Shown here piece by piece: positions 23,756-34,165 of a stretch of DNA of 64,000 nt. The stretch is from Avena insularis. Lineage: Eukaryota; Streptophyta; Magnoliopsida; Poales; Poaceae. The notes under the pieces were generated by a model, which saw nothing but the letters and a program-made list of their open reading frames with translations, was not told the origin of the DNA and ran no database searches. The DNA lies in the NCBI GenBank assembly GCA_023614405.1, contig CM042691.1, positions 171,898,927-171,962,926 on the forward strand. The letters run 5' to 3'. The position numbers and the translations under genes were made by a program. Position 1 is the stretch's first letter; each line of letters opens with the position of its first letter.

Positions 23756-24114
23756 CTAGTGCTTCCTCCACTTCATGTTGCCCAGTCCCTTGACCTTGGG
23801 CGCCTTGGGCTTGATCGGGGGCATGCGACCGTCCTCGATGGCCGCCTTCTGGAGGTTGCGGAGGTGAAATCTGAGAGCTTGGTGCATGGCTCTGAAGTTG
23901 TTGATGTTCACAGACAGGACACAAGTCTTCATGTCCTTGGCATGCTTCATGAGGGAGTTGAAGTCGGTGGCGTGTAGCCTCTTGGTGCAGAAGGGGCACC
24001 TGTAGACGTCATCGGCGAAGAAGTTGTCATAATGGCCGGACATCAGCTTCCTCAACACCTGACGAGTCTTGGTGTCTTGGACTCGTCGTCGCTGCAAACG
24101 TCGCTACTATCCAC
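23756..24114 (-). pseudogene. captured gene, exon 2: zinc-finger (XS-type-like) protein fragment
   Basis: On the minus strand exon 2 begins at 24,114 after an acceptor with a T-rich tract (tttttccaacag). It encodes an acidic start, and after a one-base frameshift in TCCAAGACACC it encodes KLMSGHYDNFFADDVYRCPF followed by a Cys and a later HAKDM-Cys segment. The frame ends with a stop at 23,756-23,758. CPFC with the downstream His/Cys resembles the zinc finger of plant XS-domain (SGS3-like) proteins. The following NNFRAMHQALRFHLRNLQKA is a helix of the kind found next to that finger. It lies inside the Mutator-like element, so it is probably a host gene fragment captured by transduplication. 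The parent gene cannot be named from here. Confidence 0.6.
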
Positions 24115-24510
24115 CTGTTGGAAAAAACAGTAGAGTGCAATAAGGACATGATTGAGACACCTTGATTGTCGGGATTGATTACTTGCATAAATTAACCGAT
24201 TGGGATCCCCTGATTATTCCCCAATCCCCAAATCTCTAACCAAATTGAATACTGATCCCAACTACATATCAGTGCTAGTACTAACTAGGGAATCCCTTAA
24301 CTGCAACTCATAGGAACAATAAAATAGGTTTGAAATACGAACAGGGGCATTCATTGAAATACGAGATCTAACACAAGAGAATTAGCTACTGTAAACATAC
24401 CTAGCATCCAACGATTGAAAATACGAATAGCTGAACCATAATAACACACGATCTAGAAGCCAACGATGGGAATGAGGGAAGAACAAAGGAACAGAGAAAA
24501 CCCTAGTTAC
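24115..24510 (-). other. intron of the captured gene
   Basis: The donor GAG/GTAACT at 24,510 and acceptor CAG/GTGG at 24,115 on the minus strand enclose 396 AT-rich bases. Retention of an intron argues for capture at DNA level, not from a spliced RNA. Confidence 0.55.
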
Positions 24511-24753
24511 CTCCGACCATGGGTTGGCGATGCTAGTGTCGTAGAGATCCTCCTCGTAGGGGTCCCAGCCGTGCGGGATCTGCCCGAGACCAGCGGGGGC
24601 CTCCTTGCCATCGGCTATGGTGGAAGCGGGGACGGGGGTTTGGCCTGGGAAGGCGGATGCCTTTGATTCCTTGAAGGGGGCCTGTACGGGGCCGACGGCC
24701 TCCTCGTCGATGGCCTTGGAGGCGATTATGGCCACCACAACATTCTTCTCCAT
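24511..24753 (-). CDS. captured gene, exon 1
   Basis: From ATG at 24,753 on the minus strand 81 codons run open to a canonical donor (GAG/GTAACT). The product starts MEKNVVVAIIASKAI and ends near WDPYEEDLYDTSIANPWSE. It is rich in Pro, Ala and acidic residues and has no recognised domain. The next exon follows in the same phase before its frameshift. It is the 5' part of the gene carried by the Mutator-like element. Expression is unknown. Confidence 0.55.
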
Positions 24754-25010
24754 CGCGGGTGTAGTTGGGATTTTCTTGGGGGTTTGCTGAAAGTGATGGG
24801 ACAGTAGAGATGGTTGCTTGAGTGAGTGAGCGAGTGATGAGTGAGAGTGAGGAGGCATCTATAAAGGTGAAGGGAGGATACATTTTGGTGCACTACCGTG
24901 CACCGCATAACCACGAACGCTACTGCACCATGCACGGTCACATGCGTCCGCTATCGCCCCGTGCACCGCAACACGTACCATGCGTCACGTTTTTTACCTC
25001 ATGTCTAACC
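24754..25010 (-). promoter_or_regulatory. 5' flank of the captured gene
   Basis: This stretch upstream of the exon 1 ATG holds a purine/pyrimidine-skewed leader and a CG-containing, repeat-like part (several GTGCACCGCA/GTGCACGG-type words at 24,890-24,980). It may be native promoter captured with the gene. No clear TATA box is seen. Confidence 0.3.
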
Positions 25011-25510
25011 TTGGCCACTTAGTTGTGCTTAGTTATACCCTCGAGTGTAAAACTAGCAGTTTGGTTGTACTTAGTTTTGCCCTCTAGTACTAACACTTCC
25101 GTGTGCAATATACTAACTTTTATCCTCCGGTGGCTAGTCAATAGAGAGTCAACGAATGGGTTTTAGCTATCTAATTCAGTCATTTTATGCACAAAAAATT
25201 CAAAAAGATCAAAACATAGTGGAATCTACCTAGGGAGTATTATTATGTGACCTACCACCATAAGAAATGTATATAAATCAAGTTTTAACCTAAATCACCA
25301 CTTCTCAAATCACCTACTATCTATGAAGGTTCATGGCTTTCTACTCAAGCCTCTTCCCAAAACATCCCTCCCCAAAACATAGTTTGTCTTAATGCGACAA
25401 TATTTGTCAAAATGATATATATTTGAATTGCAAATAGTCTGATGTATGCCAATATGTATTTTATTGTATTAAATCTCTTTCTGTTTTCTCTTTGAATCCC
25501 TTTATCAGTT

Positions 25511-25600
25511 TTGCCCTTGGTTTTTAAGTTCTACTTTGTTTTGCCCTTGGTTTTTAAGTTCTACTCTGTTTTGCCCTTAGTTTTTAAGTTCTACTCTGTT
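25511..25600 (+). repeat. 30 bp tandem repeat, three units
   Basis: TTGCCCTTGGTTTTTAAGTT plus CTACTTTGTT repeats at exactly 30 bases, with units at 25,511, 25,541 and 25,571 differing by one to three bases. Confidence 0.93.
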
Positions 25601-25861
25601 TTTCCCTCTGTCTTAGTCACAAACTCTCCCACATGTGTTCATCTTGGCTACTATGCTCTGATTGGATAAGATAGTTGTCACGTGGATCGTACCCACCAAC
25701 CGTTGATCCTCTGATTAATCCTCTTTGATCTAGCTGATAGGATAACCCTTGTATCTTTCGGGGGGCACCCTCTATCCATGCAAAATAGCGAGTTTTCCAC
25801 CCTTACTTTAATTCCATAAACAAATTATTTTGAATATAATTTGAAGGAAAAAGTGTCCAAA

Positions 25862-26345
25862 GGTGTATGATTTTCATATATGCTAGTTTGTGCATCATAT
25901 TTCACTCCATGAAAATGATAAATGATCAGGATTTTATTAGCACAACATTATCTTGTCCTAAGTGCGATTTCAAAGAGTTCAAAGGTGTATAATTTTTTCT
26001 ATATGCAAGTTAATCCATTAAATTCTATGAAAATGATAATCTCTCAAGATTTTCTTAGCACATCATTATCACGTATTAAGTGCGATTTCACAGTGCTCAA
26101 AGGTTTATAATTTTCATATATGCAAGTTTATGCATTATATTTCACTCCATGAAATAATAAATGATCAGGATTTTATTAACATAACATTATCATGTCCTAA
26201 GTGCGATTTTAAAAAGTTCAAAGGTGTATAATTTTCGTATATGCACGAGGCATAAATATTTTAGTTTAGGGGTCACTTTCACGCTCTAAAAATGGTAAAC
26301 TCTCAAGATTTTCTTTGAACAACATTATCATGTCGAAATTGTAAT
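25862..26345 (+). repeat. ~120 bp tandem repeat, four units
   Basis: Units start GGTGTATRATTTT at 25,862, 25,984, 26,102 and 26,223 (spacings 122, 118 and 121). Each contains ATCAGGATTTT- or CTCAAGATTTT-type text and TAAGTGCGATTT, the last unit being more diverged. Confidence 0.9.
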
Positions 26346-26655
26346 TTGAAAATGTTCAAGATTTGTGCCAATTATAAACACTCTTTTACATTAAGAGTTG
26401 TATAATTTTCTAAATTTGGAAGTGTTCAAGAGTTGTGTCAATTAGAAACACTCTTTTACATTAAGAGTTGTATAATTTTTTTAATTTTGAAAATGTTCAA
26501 GAGTTGTGTCAATTATAAACACTCTTTTACATTAAGTGTTCTATATTTTTTTTTAATTTGAAAGTGTTCAAGAGTTGTGTCAATTATGAACACTATTTTA
26601 CATTAAGAGTTGTATAATTTTTTTAATTTGAAAGTGTTCAAGAGTTGTGTCATTT
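26341..26655 (+). repeat. ~70 bp tandem repeat, four to five units
   Basis: TTGTGTCAATTATAAACACT and TTACATTAAGAGTTGTATAA recur with starts at 26,363, 26,433, 26,504, 26,575 and 26,645. The array directly follows the 120 bp array and shares its GTATAATTTT text, so one may derive from the other. Confidence 0.9.
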
Positions 26656-27239
26656 TCTTATTGCTTATACATCCATCTCCCTATTTTTTAATTATAAACA
26701 CTCTTTCACTTGATTGCAGCCCAAAAATTAACTTGATATACCAATTAAATCATCAGAACAGCTCACCGGCCGCATTCTCCACAGCAAGCGCCCCCGTCTA
26801 ATCAAAACATTTTTGTGTGAGATCTAACCTTCTCTGTGCACAGTTGCTATTGGCATCCTTCATACAGGTCAACGGGACACCACCGTACTGCGACGAGGAC
26901 GAAAGGGAGGCCGAAGTAAATCTCGACAAAGCGCCGCCCCTGACGAATAAGGGCCATCGTCGCTGATAAGGGCCGCCATCTTCGAAGAATAAGAAGAAGA
27001 AAGGGGAGGAAACGGCACAGCCGCGAGCATGGGGCTGGCTCACATGGATAAGTTGTGGGTCCAACGCTCACGTGGATAAGCTGTGGGTCCCATGCTGATC
27101 TGGATAAGTGGAGAGAGGTGTCCATTATGGGAAGCAACTTAACATGGCCCCACTTGTCAGCATGTAATGGCAAGGGTCCACTACGGGACCTAACATACCG
27201 CATCTCCACTTGTCAGCACATAACAGAGAGGGTCCACTA

Positions 27240-27415
27240 CGGGGCCCGACTAAATGCGGCCCCACTTGTCAGCATGTAATGGCAAGGCTGACGGAAAGCA
27301 AGTTTCAGACCGTATGAGAGTTTCATAGTAGGGGATGGGCAAAAGTGAGGAAAAGTTAAGAAGCTATGGAAAAGGAGTACAACTAAGGAACCAAGGGCAC
27401 GAAAATAGAAATCCC
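27240..27415 (-). repeat. right terminal inverted repeat of the Mutator-like element
   Basis: Inverse partner of 22,999-23,175. Just inside it the motif GCTGACAAGTGG recurs in inverse three times between 27,130 and 27,280 with CATTACATGCTGAC or TTATGTGCTGAC, so the inner part of this end has been tandemly duplicated. Confidence 0.75.
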
Positions 27416-29709
27416 TTTATATATCACAATACATCACGGAGATTTTTGAAAATAAGTTCAACTTCTTGCTAAGATTTTGCATCTTGATAATGTAACAAAA
27501 TTAGGTGAAACTTCATCTACCAGTAAGAGCGATAGATTGCTCTAGAAATAAATATCATTTTAGAAGTAGATGGGTACATCTTATTTTAGTAAACAATGTT
27601 GTCGGTGTGAGTTTGCAAATACCGGGAAAGAACATTCACAATTTTCCAAGTGATGGACTTCGATGTCATTTTCATTTTCTAAGGTCATTGATGCAACTTG
27701 TACTTCCACCGATCGTACCACCTCAGTTAAAATAAAATGCCACCTTCCCAATTTTCATACAAAGTGGACCATGCTTTCTTACAATTCTGTAGTTTTAGGT
27801 GGATTTTTCATGATTACTAGCTAACTTGGTACACTTAAATGACTTTATATAGATTTAATGAAATTAGGTAAAAGAATTTATTCTATGTAAATAATATAGC
27901 TCAAAATAGAGGGGAAAATCGAAGAACAAGGAGAGATTATGCATGGAAATTGTTGAGGAATTACGGTGTGTAAGAGCAACTTAATTTTGGGTCTCTTTAT
28001 ATGGTTGTTGATCATTATTAATAGATTTGTGGAATTGCACAAAAAAATTGAGTCTAGCACGGTGGCGAGGGGAGTACAAGGCACTAGTGTCTAAAGGAAA
28101 AAAGCAAATAATGGGCCCCACTTGGTAGTGTATGACCAAGCTATAAAACTACTATGCAAGAGATAGCATCTTCAGTTTAGTAGGTCCCACGAATAATATC
28201 ATATAGACACTGTCTAAACGTTAGATCTTAGGGCATAACCTATGTATATGGCAAAACCTATTTTTAAGATGGGACCCACTTGCCATACCAAGCTAGTTGA
28301 TTGCACGATAATGTATCTAGTCAATATTGTCCATAAGATAAGATCCATATGTAAGAGCTACCCTCTCGGAGTCTTGTGATTAAATTTTGTTTTCTATTGC
28401 TATGTGTACTAGATATCAATATTTTAATGCTTATGGACTACCCATAATATTAAGGGTTACCCTTAAGGTTCTTAGCTCGTGGATAACTTCCACTATGTAT
28501 ATGGAAGTCCATCAGTACTACTTTTTTTTCTTATGGACAACATAGTGGATGCCCTTACTCATAGCATTTCTTTGCTTTAGACATATGCTCACCTCTATCC
28601 ACGCGCTATATAGGCAGAGAGAATAAAATATAGGCAGGGTAAGAGGATAGAAGCGAAGAGAGAAGAGGAGTTGAAGGAGGTTCGATGTTAGAGCAAAGTT
28701 TTTTTTGCAGGGGAGATGTGAGACCAAAGTTATGATGGGTTCCTGACACGACTCCTGACTCTACTAGTAGTAGTAAATTTCAGGACCTATGCACGCAAAA
28801 AAATGGAAGTGTGTTTTATCTCTCCTTCGCTAACTTTAATCTCTACACCCCTCTCCCTCGTGCACCAGCCTAGCTGATCTCTCCCTCGTCCACAGTGTGG
28901 CGCTGCGCACGTGTGCCTTGGTACGAAGATTCTGTTTATTTCTTTTTGAGAGAGAGGGTGACTCTGTTTCACGAACGTGTTCGACAACTTTGTTGGTGTG
29001 GAGTAGGAGTAGTAGATATGAAGGAAACCACTTTGGTCCCTGGTGGAAAAAATTCAAACTTTTCTAGTTATGAAAATTTCACTTTCTTCCCAAACATTGG
29101 GAGGGAAGGTTATTCAAAAGATTGGCCATTCAAGGAGTACTTATTATCTTATCTTATCTTTATCTTGTCTTATCTCTTACAATATCATACCACTATATTG
29201 TGTACAGATAACTTTGAACATGGATCCTTGGATCAAGACTAGCAAATCCAAACATTGCTAACTGTTGGATCTTCTTTTCCATTATGAGCATCTAGAAGAT
29301 TCTATTGATAGACTTTAGCACTATGAACGCTAGTATGCGCAAACCTCAAAACACACTTCATTGCTTAGTTCCAGGGACCTTGTGCCAAATGCAAGGACTT
29401 GGATGTAATTTTCATTTTTTATGAGGTCCTCGATGTAACTTGTACTTCCACCGATCGTGTTAATTGAAGCACCTCGCTCCTACGGGACCATCATGGTAAG
29501 AAGAAAATGAAACCCTCCCAATTATCACACAAAGTGGACCACGGTTTCTTATATAATTACATTTTTTAAGCTTTTTATCTAACTTCGCACACTTCACTGA
29601 CTTGTTGCCGATTTAACGAAATTAGGTCAACCTTGATCTACAAGTAAGCATGATAGACTGCTCTTGAATTAAATGTCTTTTTAGACGTAGATGGGTGCAT
29701 CTTCTTGTA

Positions 29710-29831
29710 CTCCATCTATCCAAAAATAACTGAATAGGTTTTCTCTAGATTCAAATGTATCTAGACCATTTTAGTGTATAGATTCGAATCTAGACAAACC
29801 TAAGTCAGTTATTTCTGGACAGGGGGGATAG
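29710..29831. mobile_element. Stowaway-type MITE, 122 bp
   Basis: The left end CTCCATCTATCCAAAAATAACTG and the inverse of the right end CTATCCCCCCTGTCCAGAAATAACTG are Stowaway-like (consensus CTCCCTCCGTCC), flanked by TA on both sides (29,708-29,709 and 29,832-29,833). The sister repeats lack this insertion between GCATCTT and GTAAAxA. Confidence 0.9.
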
Positions 29832-32764
29832 TAAAAACTGTCGTCAGTGTGAGTTTCCAACTATCAGCAAAGAACATTCTCAATTTCCCGAGTAATGACG
29901 AGATTGTTCTTTTTCGTAAAGAAAGTTCGAAGAATATGGATCTGAATGCCACAAGCCAAGCTTCCTGACATATTAAGTGGACCAACATGTTTCACTTATG
30001 ATTCCTATGTTTAATTTTACGAGTTTTCAAACATCATCCTAGTTAACTTTGCCCACTTGAATGACTTTATGCCGATTTATCGAAATTAGGTCAAATTTGA
30101 ACTACAAGTAAATTGTAGGTTGCTTTAAATTTTTTTCATTTTATTAGGTAAGCATATGGGGTCATTTAATATATCACAAACCACCACCGAGAGTTCTGCA
30201 ATAGGTTCAACTTCTTGCTAAAATTTTACATCTTGACAATTTAACGAAATTAGGTCAAACTTGAGCTACTAGTAAGCATGATAGATTCCTCTTGAATTAA
30301 TTGTGTTTTCAAAGGTATATGGGCACATCTTATTTTTAGTAAACAATGCCATCGATGTGACTTTCCAACTATCATGAAAGAGCATTCGTAATTTTTCGAG
30401 TGATGACGAGATTGTTCCTTTTTGTAAAGAAAGTATAAAGAATATGGATCTAAATGCCACAAGCAAATCTTTCAAATATTTATAGTGGACGGACATGTTG
30501 TACTTACAATTTTCCCTTGTTTTATGATTTTTCAAACTTCGGCCTGGCTAACTCTGCCCATTTGGATGACTTAATACCGATTTATCGAAATTAGGTCAAT
30601 CTTGAACTATAGGAAAATTTCAGGTTGCTTTGAAGGTTTTGCTATTATTTGTTGGGGGTCATTTAATATATCATGAACCAACACTAAGAATTTTTGAAAA
30701 CAGGTTCAAATTCTTGCTAAGATTTTTCATCATGACAACTTAATGAAATTAGGTCAAACTTGATCTACGACTAAGCGCGATAGATTGCTCTGGAATTAAT
30801 TGTCTTTTCCAAGGAAGAGTCATCTGTGTGAGTTTCCAACTATCAGGAAAGAATATTTTTAATTTTCCAAGTGATGACGAGATTGTTCCTTTCTGTAAAG
30901 AAAGTCCAAAGAAGCCAAGATTTCAAACATATATAGTGTACCGACATGTTGTACTACTTATGATTCCTGTATTTCATGAGTTTTCAAACTTCGTCCTTTC
31001 TAACTCTTTCCACTTGAATGACTTTATGCCGATTTATCGAAATTGGGTCAGATTGCACTACAAGAAAATTATAGGTTGCTTTGAAAGTTTTGTGATATTT
31101 TTTGGAGGTAACCATCAAGGGGTCATTTAATATATCACAAACCACCACGAAGAGTTTTGACACTAGGTTCAACTTCTTGCTAAAATTTTGCATCTTGACA
31201 ATTTAACGAAATTAGGTCGAACTTGAGCTACCAGTAAGCGTGATAGATTGCGCTCAAATTAAATATCATTTTAGAGGTATATGGGTACATCTTATTTTAG
31301 TAAACAACGCCGTCGGTGTGAGTTTCCAACTAGCAGGAAAGAACATTCTCAATTTTCAAAGTGATAGACTTGGATGTCATTTTCATTTTCTAAGGTCCTT
31401 GATGCAACTTGTACTTCCACCGACCGAGTTAACTAAATCTCATTGCTCCTACGAGACCCACCTCAGTTAAAAAAATGCCACCTTCCCAATTTTCATACAA
31501 AGTGTGCCTTCTTACAATTCCCTAGTTTTTAGGTTGATTTTTCAAGATTAGTAGCTAACTTGGTACACTTAAATCACTTTATATAGATTTAATAAAATTA
31601 GGTAAAATTGTTCTTTTATGTAAAGAATATAGCTCAAAATAGAGGGGAAAATCGAAGAACGAGAAGAGATTATGCATGCAAATTATTGAGGAAGTACGGT
31701 GTGCAAGAGCAACTTACTTTTGGTTCTCTTTATACGGTTGTTGATCGTTATTAATAGATCGGTGCAATTTGACACAAAAATCATGTCTAGCACGGTGGAG
31801 AGGGGAGTACAAGGCACAAATGTCTAAAGGAAAAGGCAAATAATGGGCCCCACTTGGCAGTGTATGACCAAGCTGTAAAACTACTATGCAAAAGTTAGCA
31901 TCAACAGTTTAGTAGGTCACACGAATCGTCTCCTATAGACACTGCCTAAATGTTAGAGCTTAGGGCATCACCTATGTATATGACCAAACCTATCTTTAAG
32001 ATGGGACCCACTTTCTATACCAAGCTAGTTTATTGAACCACAATGTATCTAGTCAAACTTTTCCATCAGATAGGACCCACATGTAAGAGCTACCCACTTG
32101 TAGTCTTGTGATTAAAATTTGTTTTCTATTGCTATGTGGTACTAGATATCAATATTTTAATGCTTCTAGACTACCCACAAACTTAAGGGTGACCCTTAAG
32201 GGTTTTAGCTTGTGGATAGCTTCCACTATGTATATGGAAGTCCATCAGGACTACTATTTTTCCTTATGGACAACATAGTGGATGCCCTTACTCGTAGTAT
32301 TTGTTTGCTTTATCCATATGCTCACATCTATCCACTCGCTATACATGCAGAGAGAATAAAATGTAGGCAGGGGAAGAGGGCAGCAACGAAGAGAGAAGAG
32401 AAGTTGAAATTGGTTCGATGAAAGAGCAAAGTGTTTTTTGCGAGGGAGATGTCAGAACAAAGTTATGATGGGTTCCTGATACGAGGTACTCCTAACTCGA
32501 CTAGTAGTAGTAAATTTTAGTACCTATGGAAGCAAAAAAAATTGTGTGCTTTCTTCTTCTCTTCCTCTCATCTCTCCACCCCTCTCCCCTCGCGCGAAAA
32601 AAATTGTGTGTTGATCTCTCCCTCGTCCACAGCGCGGAGCTGCGCACGTGTGCATTGGTACGGTGGCTTTGTTTTTATTCTTTTTCTAGAGGGTGACTCT
32701 GTTTCTCTGGCGTGTTCAGTATCCGCGTTGGTGTGGAGTAGGAGGACTAGTACTACATAGGAAG

Positions 32765-34165
32765 TGTAGCATCCCAATTGTGTAACAATTGTAATGCTAC
32801 TTTCCTATTCTATATAGTGATACTTCCTACATATCATTTAATGCATCATCATTATATCATGCTCATGTCACCATGCCTCCTTGCATTCGAGCATCATATA
32901 AAATCCTATGTCATTTATTTCTTATCCCATATGCATTTATATTATTTTGCATGTATTGGACTCTTGATATATTGTAGTTGGATTTTGATATGTTGCTTAA
33001 TGCTTAATTTGAGTTGGCGACATTATCTCTTAATTCCATTATATTCTATTTGTGGTATCAATATTGTCCAAGTGATCTTCTATCTTATAAAACTTAATCC
33101 AACCATATGTATATTGCTATCTTGTTGGTCTCTTATAAGCCATTTAGACATCATGCTTCTTTCCATATGGTCAAGTGGGATCTTCTAGTTGCCATGTGGT
33201 GATCTTATAATCTTGGTCTCTATTTAAATTCTTCCTTCCTTGTGCTATGTCATGTTCCACCCTTCAATCTTCCCAAATACTTATGCCATGTATATTTCCA
33301 TTCCATACTTATGACCTTGTTATCTTATTTGTTCCCCTCTATATTCCACCCTCTCAAACACATGTGACCATTTCTTTTATTTCTTCTTTCATGCTACATG
33401 CGACCATGCCATTTTATTTTTCCGCACACACACAATAATAAACTCTTGCCAAACTACCTAGCTAAACTACACCTTCTATTTGTACATCTCCCTTCCCCAG
33501 CATGTTTCCATTCTTGTTTTAAAGTCTTGGTATTCTTGTGAAGTTTATTCAAATAGCTTGTATTACAAAAAACAAAAAAAACAAAAGAAATAAATAAAAG
33601 GAGTGGAGAAGCTTTACCTGGCGAGAAGCCCATCTAGCGCAGCGGCCCAGCAAGCCAGCCCAACCAGAGTTGTAGCTTCCTCCCCACTGGGCCAGCCCAA
33701 TTATTCTCTATCTGGCCCAGTACCCCTTCCTCGTTCATGTTTGTCTTCAACAACAGAGGAGCATGCTTCATGGATGAGGTTTTTAATATGCGGCCCAAAA
33801 GTTTAGACGTCAAGGCATTGCGGGGACTAAGTTGCGTGTAATCTCGCAGAGGGGATGTAGTAGCTTTGCCAATTGTCGAGAGGGGCCAAATGGGGGTAAA
33901 TACAAATCTAACAGCCAAACGATTGTTTGAACCAGTCAAAAAATAGTTGAACTCAAATTGCACCGTTAGGTAAACTCTTCTTGCCCTGGCATTTCTGTAA
34001 CTACCTCGGTGAATTACGCTCCTAGTTACAAGCCTGGATGAGCGGAAATGGTTAAAATAGTACGGTGGGGCCCAAATGCCACTCACAGGTAGACCTTTCG
34101 GCCGTCCTAACCATTTCCAAATATTGGGACAAGAACGGGCGGCGTAATCGGCAGGCGAAGGGATC
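32765..34165 (+). mobile_element. LTR start fragment, plus orientation
   Basis: TGTAGCATCCCAATTGTGTAACAATTG begins here and about 280 bases match the inverse of the sequence ending at 38,610. The first 38 bases differ at one position. The fragment continues through an AT-rich stretch to a GC-richer part with GGCCCAGC-type words after 33,640, as in the transcribed region of long gypsy LTRs. No LTR end or primer site is found, so the right boundary is approximate. Confidence 0.5.

Larger units (their letters stand above)
22999..27415. mobile_element. Mutator-like element (Pack-MULE type) with long terminal inverted repeats
   Basis: The left end AGGATTTCTATTTCTGTGCC and the inverse of the right end GGGATTTCTATTTTCGTGCC match. 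Similarity continues about 175 bases (AACTTTTCCTCACTTTT, CAGCCTTGCC.TTAC.TGCTGACAAGTGGG). The flanks are tttaatata and ttta-tata, a 9 bp duplication with one base lost. The uninterrupted host sequence GTCATTTAATATATCAC is seen in the sister repeat at 31,117. Long inverted ends plus 9 bp duplication are Mutator features. No transposase is seen. The interior holds a captured gene and several AT-rich tandem repeats, so it is probably non-autonomous. Confidence 0.8.
22602..32764. repeat. tandem/segmental repeat region, units ~450-630 bp with ~2 kb direct repeats
   Basis: The phrase GAAATTAGGTCAAxxTTGA recurs at 29,619, 30,085, 30,247, 30,587, 30,747, 31,041 and 31,208, and near 22,905 and 27,500. 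Same-phase spacings are 628, 500 and 461 bases. A longer copy A (22,602-22,998 continuing at 27,416-29,035 after the Mutator-like insertion) matches copy B (30,781-32,764) along about 2 kb. It includes ATAGAGGGGAAAATCGAAGAA, GGGCCCCACTTGG and ATATGGAAGTCCATCAG. No ORF of gene quality is conserved between copies. The class of repeat is not recognised. Confidence 0.75.

Noticed and set aside
31055..31066. CACTACAAGAAA, a CACTA-type terminus
   Set aside because: Sister repeat units at 30,100 and 30,600 read GAACTACAAGTAAA or GAACTATAGGAAAA at the same place, so it arose by point changes in the tandem repeat and no partner end was found.
27418..32764. The ~2 kb direct repeats as LTRs of one retrotransposon
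   Set aside because: No TG...CA ends, primer site, purine tract or target duplication could be placed, and the sequence between them is made of the same repeat units.
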